Of a DNA stretch of 64,000 nt, positions 26,901-41,900 are shown one piece after another (position 1 is the first letter of the stretch; every line of letters begins with the position of its first letter). A program made the translations under genes and the position numbers. Where the stretch lies: the NCBI GenBank assembly GCA_963662155.1, contig OY759263.1, positions 14,419,260-14,483,259 of the forward strand, in the 5' to 3' direction. The notes beneath the pieces are model-generated. The model saw only the letters and a list, made by a program, of their open reading frames with translations. It did no database searches and was not told where the DNA came from. The stretch comes from Lamellibrachia columna (lineage: Eukaryota; Annelida; Polychaeta; Sabellida; Siboglinidae).

Positions 26901-29900
26901 TGGATGGTAATGGAATGGACAGTATAAAATTGTATGGTAATGGAATGGACAGTATCAAATTGGATGGTAATGGAATGCATAGTATTAAATTGGATGGTGA
27001 CGGAATGGACAGTATCAAATTGGATGGTGACGGAATGGACAGTATCAAATTGGATGGTAATGGAATGATGGTGTTGGAATGGGTGGTATTACTAGATTGG
27101 ATGGTGTTTGAATGGATGGTATTACTAGATTGAATGGTGTTGGAATGGATGGTATTACTAGATTTTATGGTGTTGGAATGGATGGTATTACTAGATTGGA
27201 TGGTGTCTGAACAGATGGTATAACAACATTGGATGGTGTTGGAATGGGTTATATTACTAGATTTGATGGTGTTGTAATGTGTGGTATTACTAGATTGGAT
27301 GGTGTTGGAATGGGTGATATTACTAGATTTGATGGTGTTGGAGTGGGTGGTATTACTAGATTGGATGGTGTCTGAACGGATGGTATAACTACATTGGATG
27401 GTGTTGTAATGGGTGATATTACTAGATTTGATGGTGTTGGAATGGATGGTATTACTAGATTGGATGGTGTTGTAATGGGTGGTATTACTAGATTGGATGG
27501 TGTTGGAAAGGATGGTATTACTAAATCTGATGGTGTTGTAATGGATGGTATTACTAGATTGGATGGTGTTGTAATGGGTGATATTACTAGATTGGATGGT
27601 GTTGTAATGGGTGGTATTACCAGATTGGATGGTGTTGTAATGGGTGATATTACTAGATTGGATGGTGTTGTAATGGGTGGTATTACTAGATTGGATGGTG
27701 TTGTAATGGGTGATATTACTAGATTGGATGGTGTTGTAATGGGTGGTATTACTAGATTGGATGGTGTTGTAATGGGTGATATTACTAGATTGGATGGTGT
27801 TGTAATGGGTGGTATTACTAGATTGGATGGTGTTGTAATGGGTGATATTACTAGATTGGATGGTGTTGTAATGGGTGGTATTACTAGATTGGATGGTGTT
27901 GTAATGGGTGGTATTACTAGATTGGATGGTGTTGTAATGGGTGATATTACTAGATTGGATGGTGTTGTAATGGGTGGTATTACTAGATTGGATGGTGTTG
28001 TAATGGGTGGTATTACTAGATTGGATGGTGTTGTAATGGGTGGTATTACTAGATTGGATGGTGTTGTAATGGGTGGTATTACTAGATTGGATGGTGTTGT
28101 AATGGGTGGTATTACTAGATTGGATGGTGCAGTAGATGCAGAGGTGAAGAAGTTATTTCAACATAATCAACCCCCAAAACAACAATTCTTGATTAAACAC
28201 CAACGATAAATTCCACAAAGATTCCACATCTGGTTCTGCCGTGTCAACTCAAGCAACATGTCAGAAATCACATTTATTTTATGCAAACTGCTTTTCCTCC
28301 TGTCTGTCTGACCATCCTACTGCCCTCTTGTTAACCTATTACACATTTGGTTAAACAATATCTGTCCAATACAAACTAGTTATCATCTGTACTTACAACA
28401 CTGAAATTACTGAGAAAAAAAAATTAATAGATATACTGTCCGAATGTTTTTGCACGAATGATCTTGACTATTTGTTTACACAACTGTACCACTGCCCTGC
28501 AAACACAACAAACTCCCTGTGCAAAGTTCCATCCTACGCTTTGATGGGATGGGCGAGTAGGAAGCGGGGAACCTGAAACCCAGCGGGCTATGGTTGGGAA
28601 ACATGCTGCGATTTGCTAAGTAACGCAGGGGAAATTAAGTTCTGCAAGTATGCACCACAAGGAGTTAATAAGCATAACTGGCAGGGGAAATTAAAGGCTG
28701 AGTGCTGCCAGATGAGTGAATAATGGAGATGAATGGCTGAAATATCGCAGCCAAAGCAAGGTTAGGTACACATGGATTTTGTTTAGTGCTACACTGAATT
28801 ACATAAGAAACTGATCACCTGCTGAATTGTTGACAAGCATTAGCATGCGTGTATGTGGACGGGAAGTGCTGCATGATTGTCATAGGTTCACCGATTCATT
28901 GTTAACATGATATTCTGTCAGTTCCTGAAGATATGAGGAAGAGAAGAGGACACTAAAGAGAAGAGGACACTAAAGAGAAGAGGACACTAAAGAGAAGGGT
29001 ATCTAGCCAAAGGTACATTTGTAATGACTGATGTGGACACAGTTGTCTCCACACCTACAATTACAGTGACCTTTTTCTGTGGCAATTTATTACTGCAAAA
29101 TAGACCAAATAGTGTTAGCCTGTTCCTTACTATGGACAAAAATCTTCTTATTGGTGATGGTTTTACATATGTCACAAGCATTAATTAAATGACATCTTTA
29201 TTCCCTCCACTGCAGTGAAAGATGTCATTTGGAGAAGAGTGGTTTTGATGGCAGAAAGGTGATACAAATGAATCACACCTGTGATTGTATGAATTTATAG
29301 TTGTGCACTGTCTGCAAAAACTATAACGTTTGGTGTAAACTTTATATACAATAGGTACAGTTCAGTATAATTTGACTGCAAGAATAAAGTGAGTTGTTCA
29401 CTGCCAGTGATACTGTGAAGCATCCAGTCGTGCTCCTGAAGCTGCTCCCAGTCAACCGAGGCGTCGTGGCACATCAACCACATTTGGTGCCAATGAAGTC
29501 ACAGATATATGCATCATGCACAAACCAATCACATACACTGTGGCTTCTTTACTGGCATTTTATGTTAATTCATTTAACCCATTGCGAATCAGGTAATAGC
29601 AATATGCGCTGTCAGTTTTGTTTAAATCGCATAGTTTTGTTAAAATCATCAGTAGAACTGACGTTGGTCATTAGACTGGGTAACTTACGAAAGTGTGAAG
29701 AGCAGGCTTGGCCTTACGCTTACCACATTTGCCTCTTTTACTAGAACTGGTCAAAAATAATGTAACAGTCTGTTTGCTGATTTCATCAAACTAAATAACT
29801 CATTTGCCCAAATGAACCAGAATGTCATAGTAGATACTAGATCTAGAAGTTTTTCACAATGAAAAAAAAAAAATAGAATTGATGAGGGACCTTAAAGTCA

Positions 29901-32900
29901 TGCATTATACTTGCAATTTACTCAACACAGAATGAAATAAATACTGCTTACGTTCAGTTCAGTATTAATTATGTATGCAGTCCCGGCTTAATCGTGACCT
30001 TAATCGTGACCTTAGGCCAGCTCAACAAACATAGAAGACATTCACCAACTGATTTCAAGTCGAAATGACGAGATTTATTTTTTCCAAAACAGGAAACAAA
30101 ACTGAATGTGAAACACCAGCAAGGTATGAGACAGTATTTTACTTCCACGTTGATGTGATTTTGAGACAATCTAAGAGTTTTAGCAATTATTCTTTCCTGC
30201 CTACATAACTATTTTTGAGCATGCGGATGTGGCCATATTTGGGAATTATGACACTTTTGCTGTGCCCAGATTAAAACTTCTAGTGACTAGCTGTCAACAC
30301 ATGCTCGTATTAGTGACTGTAGGAACCCTTGTGCATGAAGACATGATTTGTTTGTCTTGGATGCCATTTGTTGGGGAGCATCTTTTATGTCGATTTTCTG
30401 GAGAACAAAATAACAGAATTTTGACCAGCAGGTCGACAAAAGCATAGATAGTAACATAGTTGATTTTCAGAATTTATTCAAAATATAAATTTGTGAACAG
30501 CATAAAAAAACATTGTTGCCAATGGGGAAATAGTGATCTGTACCCAGCAGCCTGTCACTGTGACCGTGAGGTTGGGAGAAACCACAACATCAGTGACAGA
30601 ACTTGTTCTCCTAGTGTGCCACATGGCTGTCTGTCTTGATTACCCGGTGGATTCACAAGATAAACGTGGAAACCCGAGGGACAGGGTACTGCCACAAGTT
30701 GCCACAGAAAATCCATACTGCCAGCCCAGTACAAGCTGCAGATATTGAAACAATAAATGCATTGGATTTGACAGGCCAGTCAAACACGTCCTGCTGACAT
30801 ACGCATTTGGTTTATTAGTGTCGACTAGCTGGCATGGATGGGCACAATACTCATAAATTTTTAGTATTGTTAAGTATTTGAAATACTTTTTTTAATTTCC
30901 AATGAAGATTACAAGCATTTGCAGCACTTTCAAAAGTATTACAGTATAATGGTATAAGGTAATTTTTTTTAATAGTTTTCTTTTAAATTCTTTTGTTCTC
31001 CATAAGAATGAATAATAGTATAAAAGTATGTATTGAATATGAAATAAGCAATACATCTACAACACCTTGTTTTACTATTATTACTTAATATTGCAATATA
31101 CACTATAATTTTATTCTAGATGTATTGCAAAAGTATCTACACAAACTGTTATGGTGTTGTTGATTATGAGGAGGGCAGAGCATAACATTTAAAAGAAAAC
31201 TGCTGAAAAATAAACCAAATATCATTATACTGCAATACTTTTGAAAGTATTGCAAATACTCGCAATACTGCTAAGATGTATTTCAATACTTTAAAAAGCA
31301 TTGTGCCCATCCGTGCTAGCTAGTTGGTGATTGGTCATTATTGACTTATAATGAAATATATACAATTTGACAATTTTAGTAATTAATAGGACGGAGTCAG
31401 TTACCTATTTAATATTGCAGACAAGAGAATAACATGACATTATAAGTATTCTTACTTTGCTTAATAATTTGTTTGAATAAACGCTTTTGATTTGATTGAT
31501 TGATATTTACACAACTACACCCAACAAGAATTCATACTTTCCCAACCAGCCACAGGGACATCGAATAGTGTCAATTCCTCAAACATTTAGTGTGTGCACC
31601 ACTAAAAAATACAAGACAGTCCATGGTCTTAGACCCCTAGGCAACATATATATAATGTAGACCTATAAACTGAATGATTGCAGCCATATGTCTGTCACTG
31701 GAACCAATTCAGTCAACAACCAGGTATCCAGTCTAGACAGGCACATAAACTCAGCTGTTCACCGACTCCTTGGCAACATGTCACTCATGTCCCTATCTGG
31801 CAATCGTGATTCAGAAGCTCTCTCGAAGGTACAGATCTAAAATAACCAGCAAATCTGCCAACCAAAAAACATTAAATTTTTTATCTGTTATTATATCACA
31901 CCTGAATTACTGTTTCCCACAGTACAGTGTCAGACAGGTCTAGTATACTTCTCTGTTAGTTGAGAATCTGAACCATCACTTTTCATATTAACTTCTTGTT
32001 ACCTGCTAATGCCTCACTTCTAAACAGTGCTTCTTGTGTAATGTTAACATATTAAGTGTGCAAATAGTACTATCTTCACTTCTAAACAATGCTTCTTGTG
32101 TAATGTTAAAATCTTAAGTGTGTGAATAGTACTATCCATATGTATTCGGCTTAATAAGAACGCACGCTTTTGTTAAAATCACTGAAAGAACTGACTTAGA
32201 TTATTAGATAACCTGGGAAGCTGTAAACAGCCTTATGTTATAGTATATCGAGTTGGTGCAACTTTTGCCATTTTTTTCACGGGATCCTGTAAAAAATATT
32301 TCATTAGTTTGTCTGATGATTTCATCAAAACTAAACAACACATTTGAACAAACGAGCTAGCATGTCATAGACGTGGTGGATACAGGATACTAGATAGGTT
32401 AGATTTTTCGCCAAATTAATCCAACACGAGACAGGGTTCGAATTTTGCGGGGGCCCGCTGGCCCCTAGATTGACTGTCGGGTCCCCCAAAATTCCAACTC
32501 TTGGAGCCTGGCTGGCTCCCAGAATTTTGCATTATAAATACGACGATATCGTTGCATCTCAAAGGCACAAAACATATGCAATTTCACATTTTACGAGGCA
32601 CTACCGCTACCGACCTATCCTACTTCATTTCTCCACCCTAGCCAACACGAACGAACATCTGGAAGTTTCATCCGTCGTTATCCAAACACACATTGTACAA
32701 GACCACGCAATTAGTAAAAAAAAAAAACATTTTAATATCGATCCGTTTCTGCGGAGCGTTAATCTTAGTCATCGCAGTATTCGCCAGGGGGATGTTCGTG
32801 CGCTACTCGTTGACAGATTATGAACTAGCCCGGCCAAGACTTGAAAATTGCGGGAAAGCATATTTGATTCCTTCGATCATAATAGCCAATATTCTCAAGT

Positions 32901-35900
32901 ATATAACTGGCGGGGACAACATTTTGAAAAGGCAGACAGCAGAAGAAGACAACAAAACTAAATCAAAACGTTTTAAAGGTAAAAGAATGTTTCAAAACAT
33001 TTACGAAAAAACGCTATGCAGATGTAACTGGCGACACCTAGCGGATAACGCCTGATGTATATTTTGCAGTCTGAGAGGTCGGCACAAGATCAAAATTTTA
33101 ATGTTATATTAATTATAAGGTTTCAACCCCAAACAGCATGTTTGCATATAGCTACCACCTGCACTTTTGTGTATATCATTGTAAATACTCTAGCTAGCAC
33201 TATATACATATAATTATGTATGCTTGTCTGCACATAGGTATTTTTTCCCTCTTTGTATGCTGTCGCTTTGTTTAAGAGCAGCAAGGGTTTTTTGGTAAAG
33301 ACTGTCTTCGGCAGTTGCTAGCTACAGTAGAAAATATCAATAATGTTAAATCTTATCTGGTATTGTTTACTAATTGATCATACACACCAGCTTAATACTA
33401 GGCTGTGCACAATTTGTGGCAGACTTAGTCACTATTAGTGTGTGCACAGCGGCAATCCTTGTTGGGTATGAATAAAATTGGATTGCCCGTTACCAACCTA
33501 CCAAGTAGTTGGTGTATTTATACAAACAGAGTAAGGTCTGCACAAGCGTGTCCCCATTTCATTGTAAACACAAATACACCGGGAGTCGACGGGGTATCGA
33601 GCTGCGGAAAACACACGAAATACATCATTTATGTGGATGTGTGATATGTAAGGAATATCAGGTCTTGATCTTAACCTTAGCTACAGATCTGCTTTTACGT
33701 ATATGATAATTATTAATCAGGCTGCCGCAAAGCCACATTCGCCGCACATGCGTTGTGTACAAAATAAAAACAAACTTACATTATGGCTTTTTCATGCAAC
33801 TATTTCTTGGCCCCCACTTTTGGTGAAGGGCCCCTAGATTTTGGAAAGCAGGGGCCCTGCTGTCCCCCACTAATTTTAGGCTAAATTCTAACCCTGCGAG
33901 ACAAATTAATTGACGAAGACCCTTTAAAATACGTGTCCTCATTTATTGTGATGTCTCTAATATTATATCATGACAGTTACTGCGATTACCTCATTTAATT
34001 TATTTATTTTGAACTTCCAAACGCTGTGGAATAGCATGAAATGACGCTGCTCCATTCAGAATTATTTTTGGAGGCTGAATTAAACATCGTGTTTCATGTA
34101 GGACACGACATGCAACTGATGGAAGGTAACGTTACTATTCATAGGCATCAGAAGCTGTTGAATGTTGGGGATCCAAACTACAGTTTCTGTGAGCATACTG
34201 GAGGGGCACACATAGTTAAAACTGCTTCCTCAACTGATTTAGCCTATCGCAAATCCGGTTCATTGGTGTCCAAATATGTAGCGTGTGAATAGTTTATGTA
34301 ATATCCGCAGTCAATTTAATAAAAAAGATGCCTATTTTTGTTCAAATCATCGAAAGTATTGACTTTAGTCATTAGATCTGGTAAGGATCAAAGTAGTGGA
34401 TATCCAAAATGGTAAACACTGTTTGGGTAAATGCTGGTCATGGGCGTGACCTCCATCCTCTCGACGATCATATGACAAAGTTAAAAAATTTCACCAAGGA
34501 ACAAAATCATGATTTTTCAGCATTTCTATTTTCACTTCAGTAAATGCTTGAATAAGCATTAACTAATTTAATAGTCTGTCTGATGATTTCACAAACACTA
34601 CATACAAAAGTTGCACAAACGAGCTAGCATATTGCAGTGGATACTAGGTAGGTTTGTTTTTTCGCAAACTTAATTTGAAATGAGACTAGCAAAAAAATCG
34701 AATTGATTAAGCACCTTTAAGATATTCCCACCAAAAATATTGGGGGGCCGACTCCCACACCCCGCTGGTTCTGAGCTAAGGTGCACTAATGCAGCCAATA
34801 TGAATTTAGAGTGTACATTTTGTCCCTTTAATGTCCTAGTCCTTTTCAAGTACATGTAGTTAGTTCTTATGAAATGTAATAAGATCTCAACATTTGACAG
34901 GGCTTGGAGCATTAATCTAATTTCTTGGCTGCACAAGTTTTCTGTTGTATACCTCGTTAACAACAACTGGAATGAATGTCACTATTAATGTCTGAGCAGC
35001 ACTTCGTAGTATCCATTTTGTATATGTTGATTTTTGCACTGAGATCTCTGGTAAACGATTCCAACCAGTAATGTTATGCAATAACGAAATAAATAAATTT
35101 TCTAGGCTCGATTCTGTTTCAATGTCTAGCTGACAAATATTTCAACTGATAACAACCCACGAACTCCTCGACAGTACCTTGGATTGTTGCATGAGACACT
35201 TTTTCTTTATCAAGAAGACACCTGCTTTCCAAATATTTCAGCCGATTCTTAAGAAATTTTCTTCTACATCTCCATTAGCTCAATCAAATATTCGGAGAAT
35301 ACAACCAAGTTTCTCAAAAGGCAAATAACTGTACAGATCTGCTATTTACAGACAAACACCATTACATCTGTACTACTGACAGTTGTGCATGCCGATCAGG
35401 ACCTCACAATTTAACGGCTTCTCTACATTCCAAGTGTTACAGGTCAATGATAGATGACACACCACAAAGTATGCAACAGCCGATGAAAGAACTTCCAGGG
35501 ACATCAATGCACACACATTACTTCCTTGTTTAAGCACTATCCATTAAGATTAACCTATAAGACAGAAACCAACATCAGACCAACAGTCAGTGATGTAACA
35601 TATTTCTTATCTACAAATAATGGGCATTTGCAAGGCTATTATATGGGCAATTTGTTAATTCAGAAGTCTTTTTCACACCATTTTACAACCCCCTATCTTA
35701 CCACAGTACCTATTCAATCACTGGCATTAAACAGAGGCTCCAAGCTTCTTTACACTTAATTACGGAAATCCTCTGTCAAGGCGGCGCAGATCCTGTCCGC
35801 AGAAACGAAGACAGTTTCTCACATCATGAACGATAACACCTGCCAGGCCAGCTGGTTGAAACTGTGGAGATATGATTCTGGCTTTAAGTCATGGCATTCT

Positions 35901-38900
35901 TTCTGCTAAGCACACACCTACAGACAAGTCGGCGATATTGCCAACAACTGAATGAAAATCGGCGTTAATTGGTAGATGTGTGTTGTCATGTTCATTACAG
36001 GCCACTCATTTGTTACATTTTTGTTCAGTGATGCTATGTTAGGTCAGAGGTTGCATAGGTTTAATCTCATTGGCTAATTCTGCAACAAAGGGCAAATCAA
36101 ACACTGATGTGTAGAAGCTTCACAACTTTCTGTAAACAAATGTTTCTAAACAATAAATGATTTAAGTTTACAGCTGCGCCTCATTTTGTTTCTGCTGTTG
36201 TGGGAACGTGGCTTCTTTGATTTTGCGATGGCCACAGTCTGAGACAGTGTCGGTCAATGTTGGTCAGCATCGCTGTTGGTCACCGTTGGCACTGCCGGCT
36301 AGTGTTGTTGTCAGTCACCGTTGGCACTGCCTGCGTTGTCATCAGTCACCATTGCTGACCACGATCACAGCTGGTTCACCTGTGACCACGTCAGTTACCA
36401 GTGTTGTAGCAGTTACACCTGTCACAATAATTATCTCCTGCTGCTCTTACGTCCACTAACTTTCAATATATATGTAAACAATAATATAGTATGTATTGTG
36501 TTTATGTTCTACTTCACTTCACCTATTTGTGAATTGTCAAAATGTTTTTCTCAATAACATGAATTGAATTGGCTTGTATTAATCATCCAATTGATGTGAG
36601 TTGATCATGAGATTACCATTACGCACCGATGACACTTTTATACATGTATAATTTGTATTTTTTATTATAATCCAATGCCTTTGACATGTAATAAGAACGA
36701 TAACATGTTGCAAGTGCAATATTCCTTCTATGCTGTTTGAATGTATTATTTTTGTAATTATTCCGACTTTTGTATTTGCGTTAACGTGACTGTCCTGTAT
36801 ATCTAATGGTTTAGCACAAAATGCAACATAAAGTGAATCGTATTTTGAGTTTTCAACGGAGCTTTCGGGACCATCAGTCACTTCCTCAGCGTTAGAATGC
36901 GCTGTTGTCCAGCATCATGTGACCTGGTTATTGGTTGTCACATGACATCTATTCCATGAAGATCGCGAGCAAAACAAACAGGTCACTTCTGTCCAGACTC
37001 AAAGAGCACACAAACATCAAGGCTCCCCCCTCACGGCTGTAGGGGAACATCAATAACCACATCACATGACACCGGACAAGAGTGCATTCTAGTCACAAAA
37101 CCTCTGTTAAGCACAACAGGTATTCTGACAGGTAACAAACTTATTGTTCAATAAAGCAGTCTTGTAGAACCATCAACTAAAGTAGTCTTGTATACCTGTC
37201 AACTGAAGCAGTATTGTAGAACTGTCAACCATAGCAGTCTTGTAGAACTGTTAACAAATGCAATCTTGTAGCTAAAGCAATCTTGAACTGTCAACTAAAG
37301 CCATATTGTAGAACGTTCAACTAAAGTAGTCTTGTAGAACTGTCAATTAAAGCCATATTTAGAGAACATTCAACAATAGTAGTCTTGTAGAACTGCCAGC
37401 TAAAGTAGTCTTGTAGAACTGCCAACTAAAGAAGTCTTGTAGAACTGTCAACTAAAGTAGTCTTGTAGAACTGTCAACTAAGGTAGTCTTGTAGAACTGT
37501 CAAATAAAGCAGTATTGTAGCTAGCTAGGTCGGAACGATACACTACGTCACGATATGATACTTACTTACCATGATATAGAAGTCACAATACAGTTCATAT
37601 TGTGATACAGACCACATTAACTAGAATGACGCAATAACCAATCAAACGTGTGCATGTGCTTATTTATTAAGAATAAGTTAACTGAAATGCAAGTACGACA
37701 CTAGGGCCAATCACTCTAGCTTAATGTTTGCTTTGATGTTGTCATCTAGAGTGGACTGCTGTCACACTTGTAGGACAAGTCACACTTTGCTCTCTAGAAC
37801 TGTAACTGGCCGGAGGGCCTCAAGTTTACCTTTCCTTTGCTCTCTAGAACTGTAACTGGCCGGAGGGCCTCAAGTTTACCTTTCCTTTGCTCTCTAGAAC
37901 TGTAACTGGCCGGAGGGCCTCAAGTTTACCTTTCCTTTAGTCACCATCATTGTAACAGCTACGGGCAACAGGGAACAGATGCAGCGTCCACCACGAGGTG
38001 GTTGAGTTCAGCCCTTGGTAGCAGCAGTCTCACGACTGAGTAGATGGTAGTGCCATCAGTCACTGTATACAAGTGAAACTCTTTTGAGCATTGCAAAATT
38101 ATGATCTTTTTGTGGAAATTATCTTAGTGCATTATTAAAAATTGCTATTTCAGCTGATTAACATCATTTCCTGACTGACTGAAACACCGGTAAGTTCCCA
38201 AAAATGTCAATTAATTCCAGCCTTGTAGCTAGCCACATGTTACTATGAAAACAAAATCACAAATCTGGGTCAGCAGAACAACTGAAAGAAAACTAAAATA
38301 GGCTAATTTACGGTAGTGTTTTAATAAGTGTCAGTAAAACCCATAGATTATTAAAATTAATAAATCATGTAGTACCACTCACAGAAGCAAATGTGCCTTC
38401 GTAAAATTAATTGACGACTGGCAACAATGACATCACACGTGATACAAACAAATTAATTTTCCAACTATTGTTACATAAATATGGAGGAAAACATTTGTTA
38501 TATTTTACTTTGTCCTCAATACCTAGGTGAACGTGGTTTGTATTGATTGTCAGTTTACAGCTTCACAATGATGATGATTGTTTTGTAGCATACTGTGATA
38601 TGGATGTTGTGTATCGTAATGGGCACACATATATCACAGTACATGAGGACAATGATTTATCATTCCAGGCCTAGTAGTCTTGAACAACAGTCACTAATCT
38701 AACTATTATTCAAACATTCCCTGAGGTTGCTGAATGACTAAACTAAACAGTCTGCTCGAGTGTTCTATGATCCGATATTCTCTATACCACAGGCATTTGA
38801 GCAGGACTGCAGAAACATTTGCACCATTTAATGATGAAGGAACTGAACTGGTGCATCTCAATGAAATAGTAACTCACACACACAGTAGTTTGTTAAGACA

Positions 38901-41900
38901 GAGAAAAGAAGGAATATTAGTAGATGTTAAGTGGAAAGCAGCTTCAACATTAGGGAGAACGAGGATTGTTGGGAGCACGGTGGGGGGGGGAGGGGGGGGG
39001 GTTATGCAACAAAACCCGCAATTCACAATGCATCCAAAGTAACTGTCTGTCAGTTTACCTGAGGCGACAGAAACGTCCAGCAAGTTACTTTGGGCTGAAC
39101 TGTGAAGAGCCGGGTCTGACTCGCCATGGCAATGGGTACCATGGCAACAGGGCCGGTGGCGCCATGTGTGGTGGAACGCAGTAATAGCAGCTTCGCGCTG
39201 AAATACAAAAACCTGGCGTGTCAGTAGTCGCAGATGTTCAGACTGCCTTCGGGGTGCAAGGTTGTGGTTCTAGGACGGTTACTTGCAGCAAATTGTCACA
39301 TTCACTGACTGCAGCAAGACTGGAAGAACACTTGGTGACACCCCAATGTCTACACGCAGCAGACAACACAGCATGACACAGTTGTTATGTACATTTGTAA
39401 TGTCTGTCATCTGCATCGCTTTCTGGCCAATGTTTTCCATTAAGCTTTCTTTAAGTAATTGTAACACACCAACATCAAATAATTTCCTGCCACCAGAATT
39501 GCATTAATCCAACTGAAAGGAATGAAGTTCACTAAACATCTGCCATCACGCGTTTAATTGATCAACTGTTTGAAATAACTTTATGAGTAGCCTTCAGCCA
39601 ACTTATTTACAACAAGAGTAACAAAACAAAAATTATCAATATACCAATGAATTAATATATTCAATATGAATACAAACAAGTCTTTTTAAGGTACAGAGTC
39701 TTGTTTGTATAATAAACTCATATTATATAGTATATTAAAACTATCTTTTTAGCAGCTCGACCACCCAGATGTGTCTGAGTTAAAAAAAAAAATTATTGGA
39801 CTTTGTACCTTAAAATTAATGGAACCTGAGAACTAAATGTAATTAAGAATAGAAATTAATTATTGGCGCTTTTTTCGAAATAATTGTTTGTATAACTATA
39901 TATAAAATACATATAAAATATATAAGACAACATTGAAACATCATAAATATGCTGTCTGAAATACAGCTGCATGCACGGAATAAAACTACGTGTAAACAGG
40001 TCGTACGCAAACCATAAAGCTGTGAAGACAACAACACATCACAAACAAAGGCAATCAGTCCTGTAAGGAACACAATTAATGTAAAAATAATCTTGAAATC
40101 ATGTGATCATTCTGAAACCAGGAATCCTGGTATGGCTTTATAGTTTATGATATATCATTAAACAGGCTGCACAACGTTTGCCAAGTTGTCCCAGTAGCAC
40201 TGAAGTGGCACGCGTTCAAGAGCATGTACTCATATAGAATGTATGCAATCTTGTAATTTAGAAGTCCTTCAATAATTTGTGACAAAATACATAATAATGC
40301 ACCTGGTACTGTTAATAACTTAATATAACCCTTGCTACCAAATAAAAAAATTTATTGCTTAAAAGACAATTTCGTAATTTCGAAGATGCCTTAGCAGTTG
40401 ATGGTACAAAGAACGTAATATATACAATCACCGCACAAAATCAATGACACATATTACTACACTGGTGATTATTGAAGTGGCTGCAAGCATCTGACTTGAG
40501 ACGTCTGGTTGTGACGTGTGATGATGTACGTTCCTGCAAGAGAGCCGACGCGTCACACAGGACATATCGACACTGACAACTACTACGAACGTCGACTTAG
40601 TGTCACATCGCAACGGAAACCAGCATTTCCTGCCATAAGCCACACACGCAGGCTCGAGGAAATGTGTGCAACTGCGGCATTAGGTACGACATCACAGAGC
40701 ACTCTCTTCACGGTAACAGAACAGTCGATTATACACAGACCCACAACTAGGGACTTTCAAGGGTGGACTCTGTTGGTTGACTTCAATTCTTGCTCGCTTT
40801 ATTTGCATTTAAATTTTAGTTTGGATACTAGCATATAATTAACATGTCATTTTTATTGGTTATTTCATCTAAGAAAAATAAAATATGCTGTTATTGTATG
40901 TTTTATCTGGTATGCTTATTTTAGTGGTAAACCTTTATTATACCTGTTAATAGTTATTGCAGATATCAACTATAAATGTCAGCCTTTTCGCTACAGCTGT
41001 TTCAATATATCACATAACATATTGAAAATGACATACATTAATGTGTTACCTAGACTTGTTTATTGTTCATAAATCAAGCCTTTGGATACATCAGTTACAT
41101 AGAATCTACCGGAGAGTTTAAGCACATGGTGTGGTCTGATGTATGTCTGCTAGAGTGCACATAATTCAAGGCCTAGCACTTAAATAACATCTGTTAACAT
41201 ATGTAAAGCTTGCTTCACAGCTAAATTTACTTCCTACATGTCCACTGCCAAACACAGTTGGTCTACTGGGGTGACTTCAGTGCACACAGCTTATGGTCCA
41301 GCACAAAAATGTCATGTGGTAACTTACGATACAGTTGTCCATTAACTCTGTTTATTAATATTACAGTTTTAATTTACTATCCTGCATTACGAGAATTAGA
41401 ACAATGAGTTTGAGTTTTTCTGAAAGCACCTATATACAAACCTATATACTATATACAAACCTATATACTATATACAAACTGTGAACACTTTGATTAGAAC
41501 CAAATAGTATACCCTAGCAATGCTACAGATGTCAATATATCTATTTGGACTACTTTGTTTCACTTTCGCTTTCTGCTTGCATCAGCATCTACAACTGTAT
41601 GACTCTAACCATGGACACCAGAATAAGGTCCAATCCTCCAGTGTTCTACGCTATAAGATGTAGAAAGGACCGACCAGGGTGGTGTAGTAACAGTGACTCT
41701 TCTGTTAGGAGAAGAGTTTGCTCTGTGATGTGGAACACTAATGTAGAAATCGGTGCACTTACTTTCCTGGATCCATCGGTTCATCGGCGACAGCGGGCGT
41801 TGTCAGTTCGATACATCCTCTGTAGTTGTTCAGCGGTTGAAAAATCATGTGCAAATGGCATTTGCAATAAACGGCACGTGACGTATATGAACGCCGTCAC

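Noticed and set aside
27394..28209. 271-codon frame of [11 protein letters not shown] repeats
   Set aside because: A 33-bp minisatellite with open frame by arithmetic, antisense within the ADAR2-like intron, no splice or promoter context.
37528..38675. Possible 1.1 kb inverted-repeat element (AGGTCGGAACGATACAC ... TTTATCATTCCAGGCCT)
   Set aside because: End similarity is short and no target duplication could be defined next to the tandem repeats at the left side.
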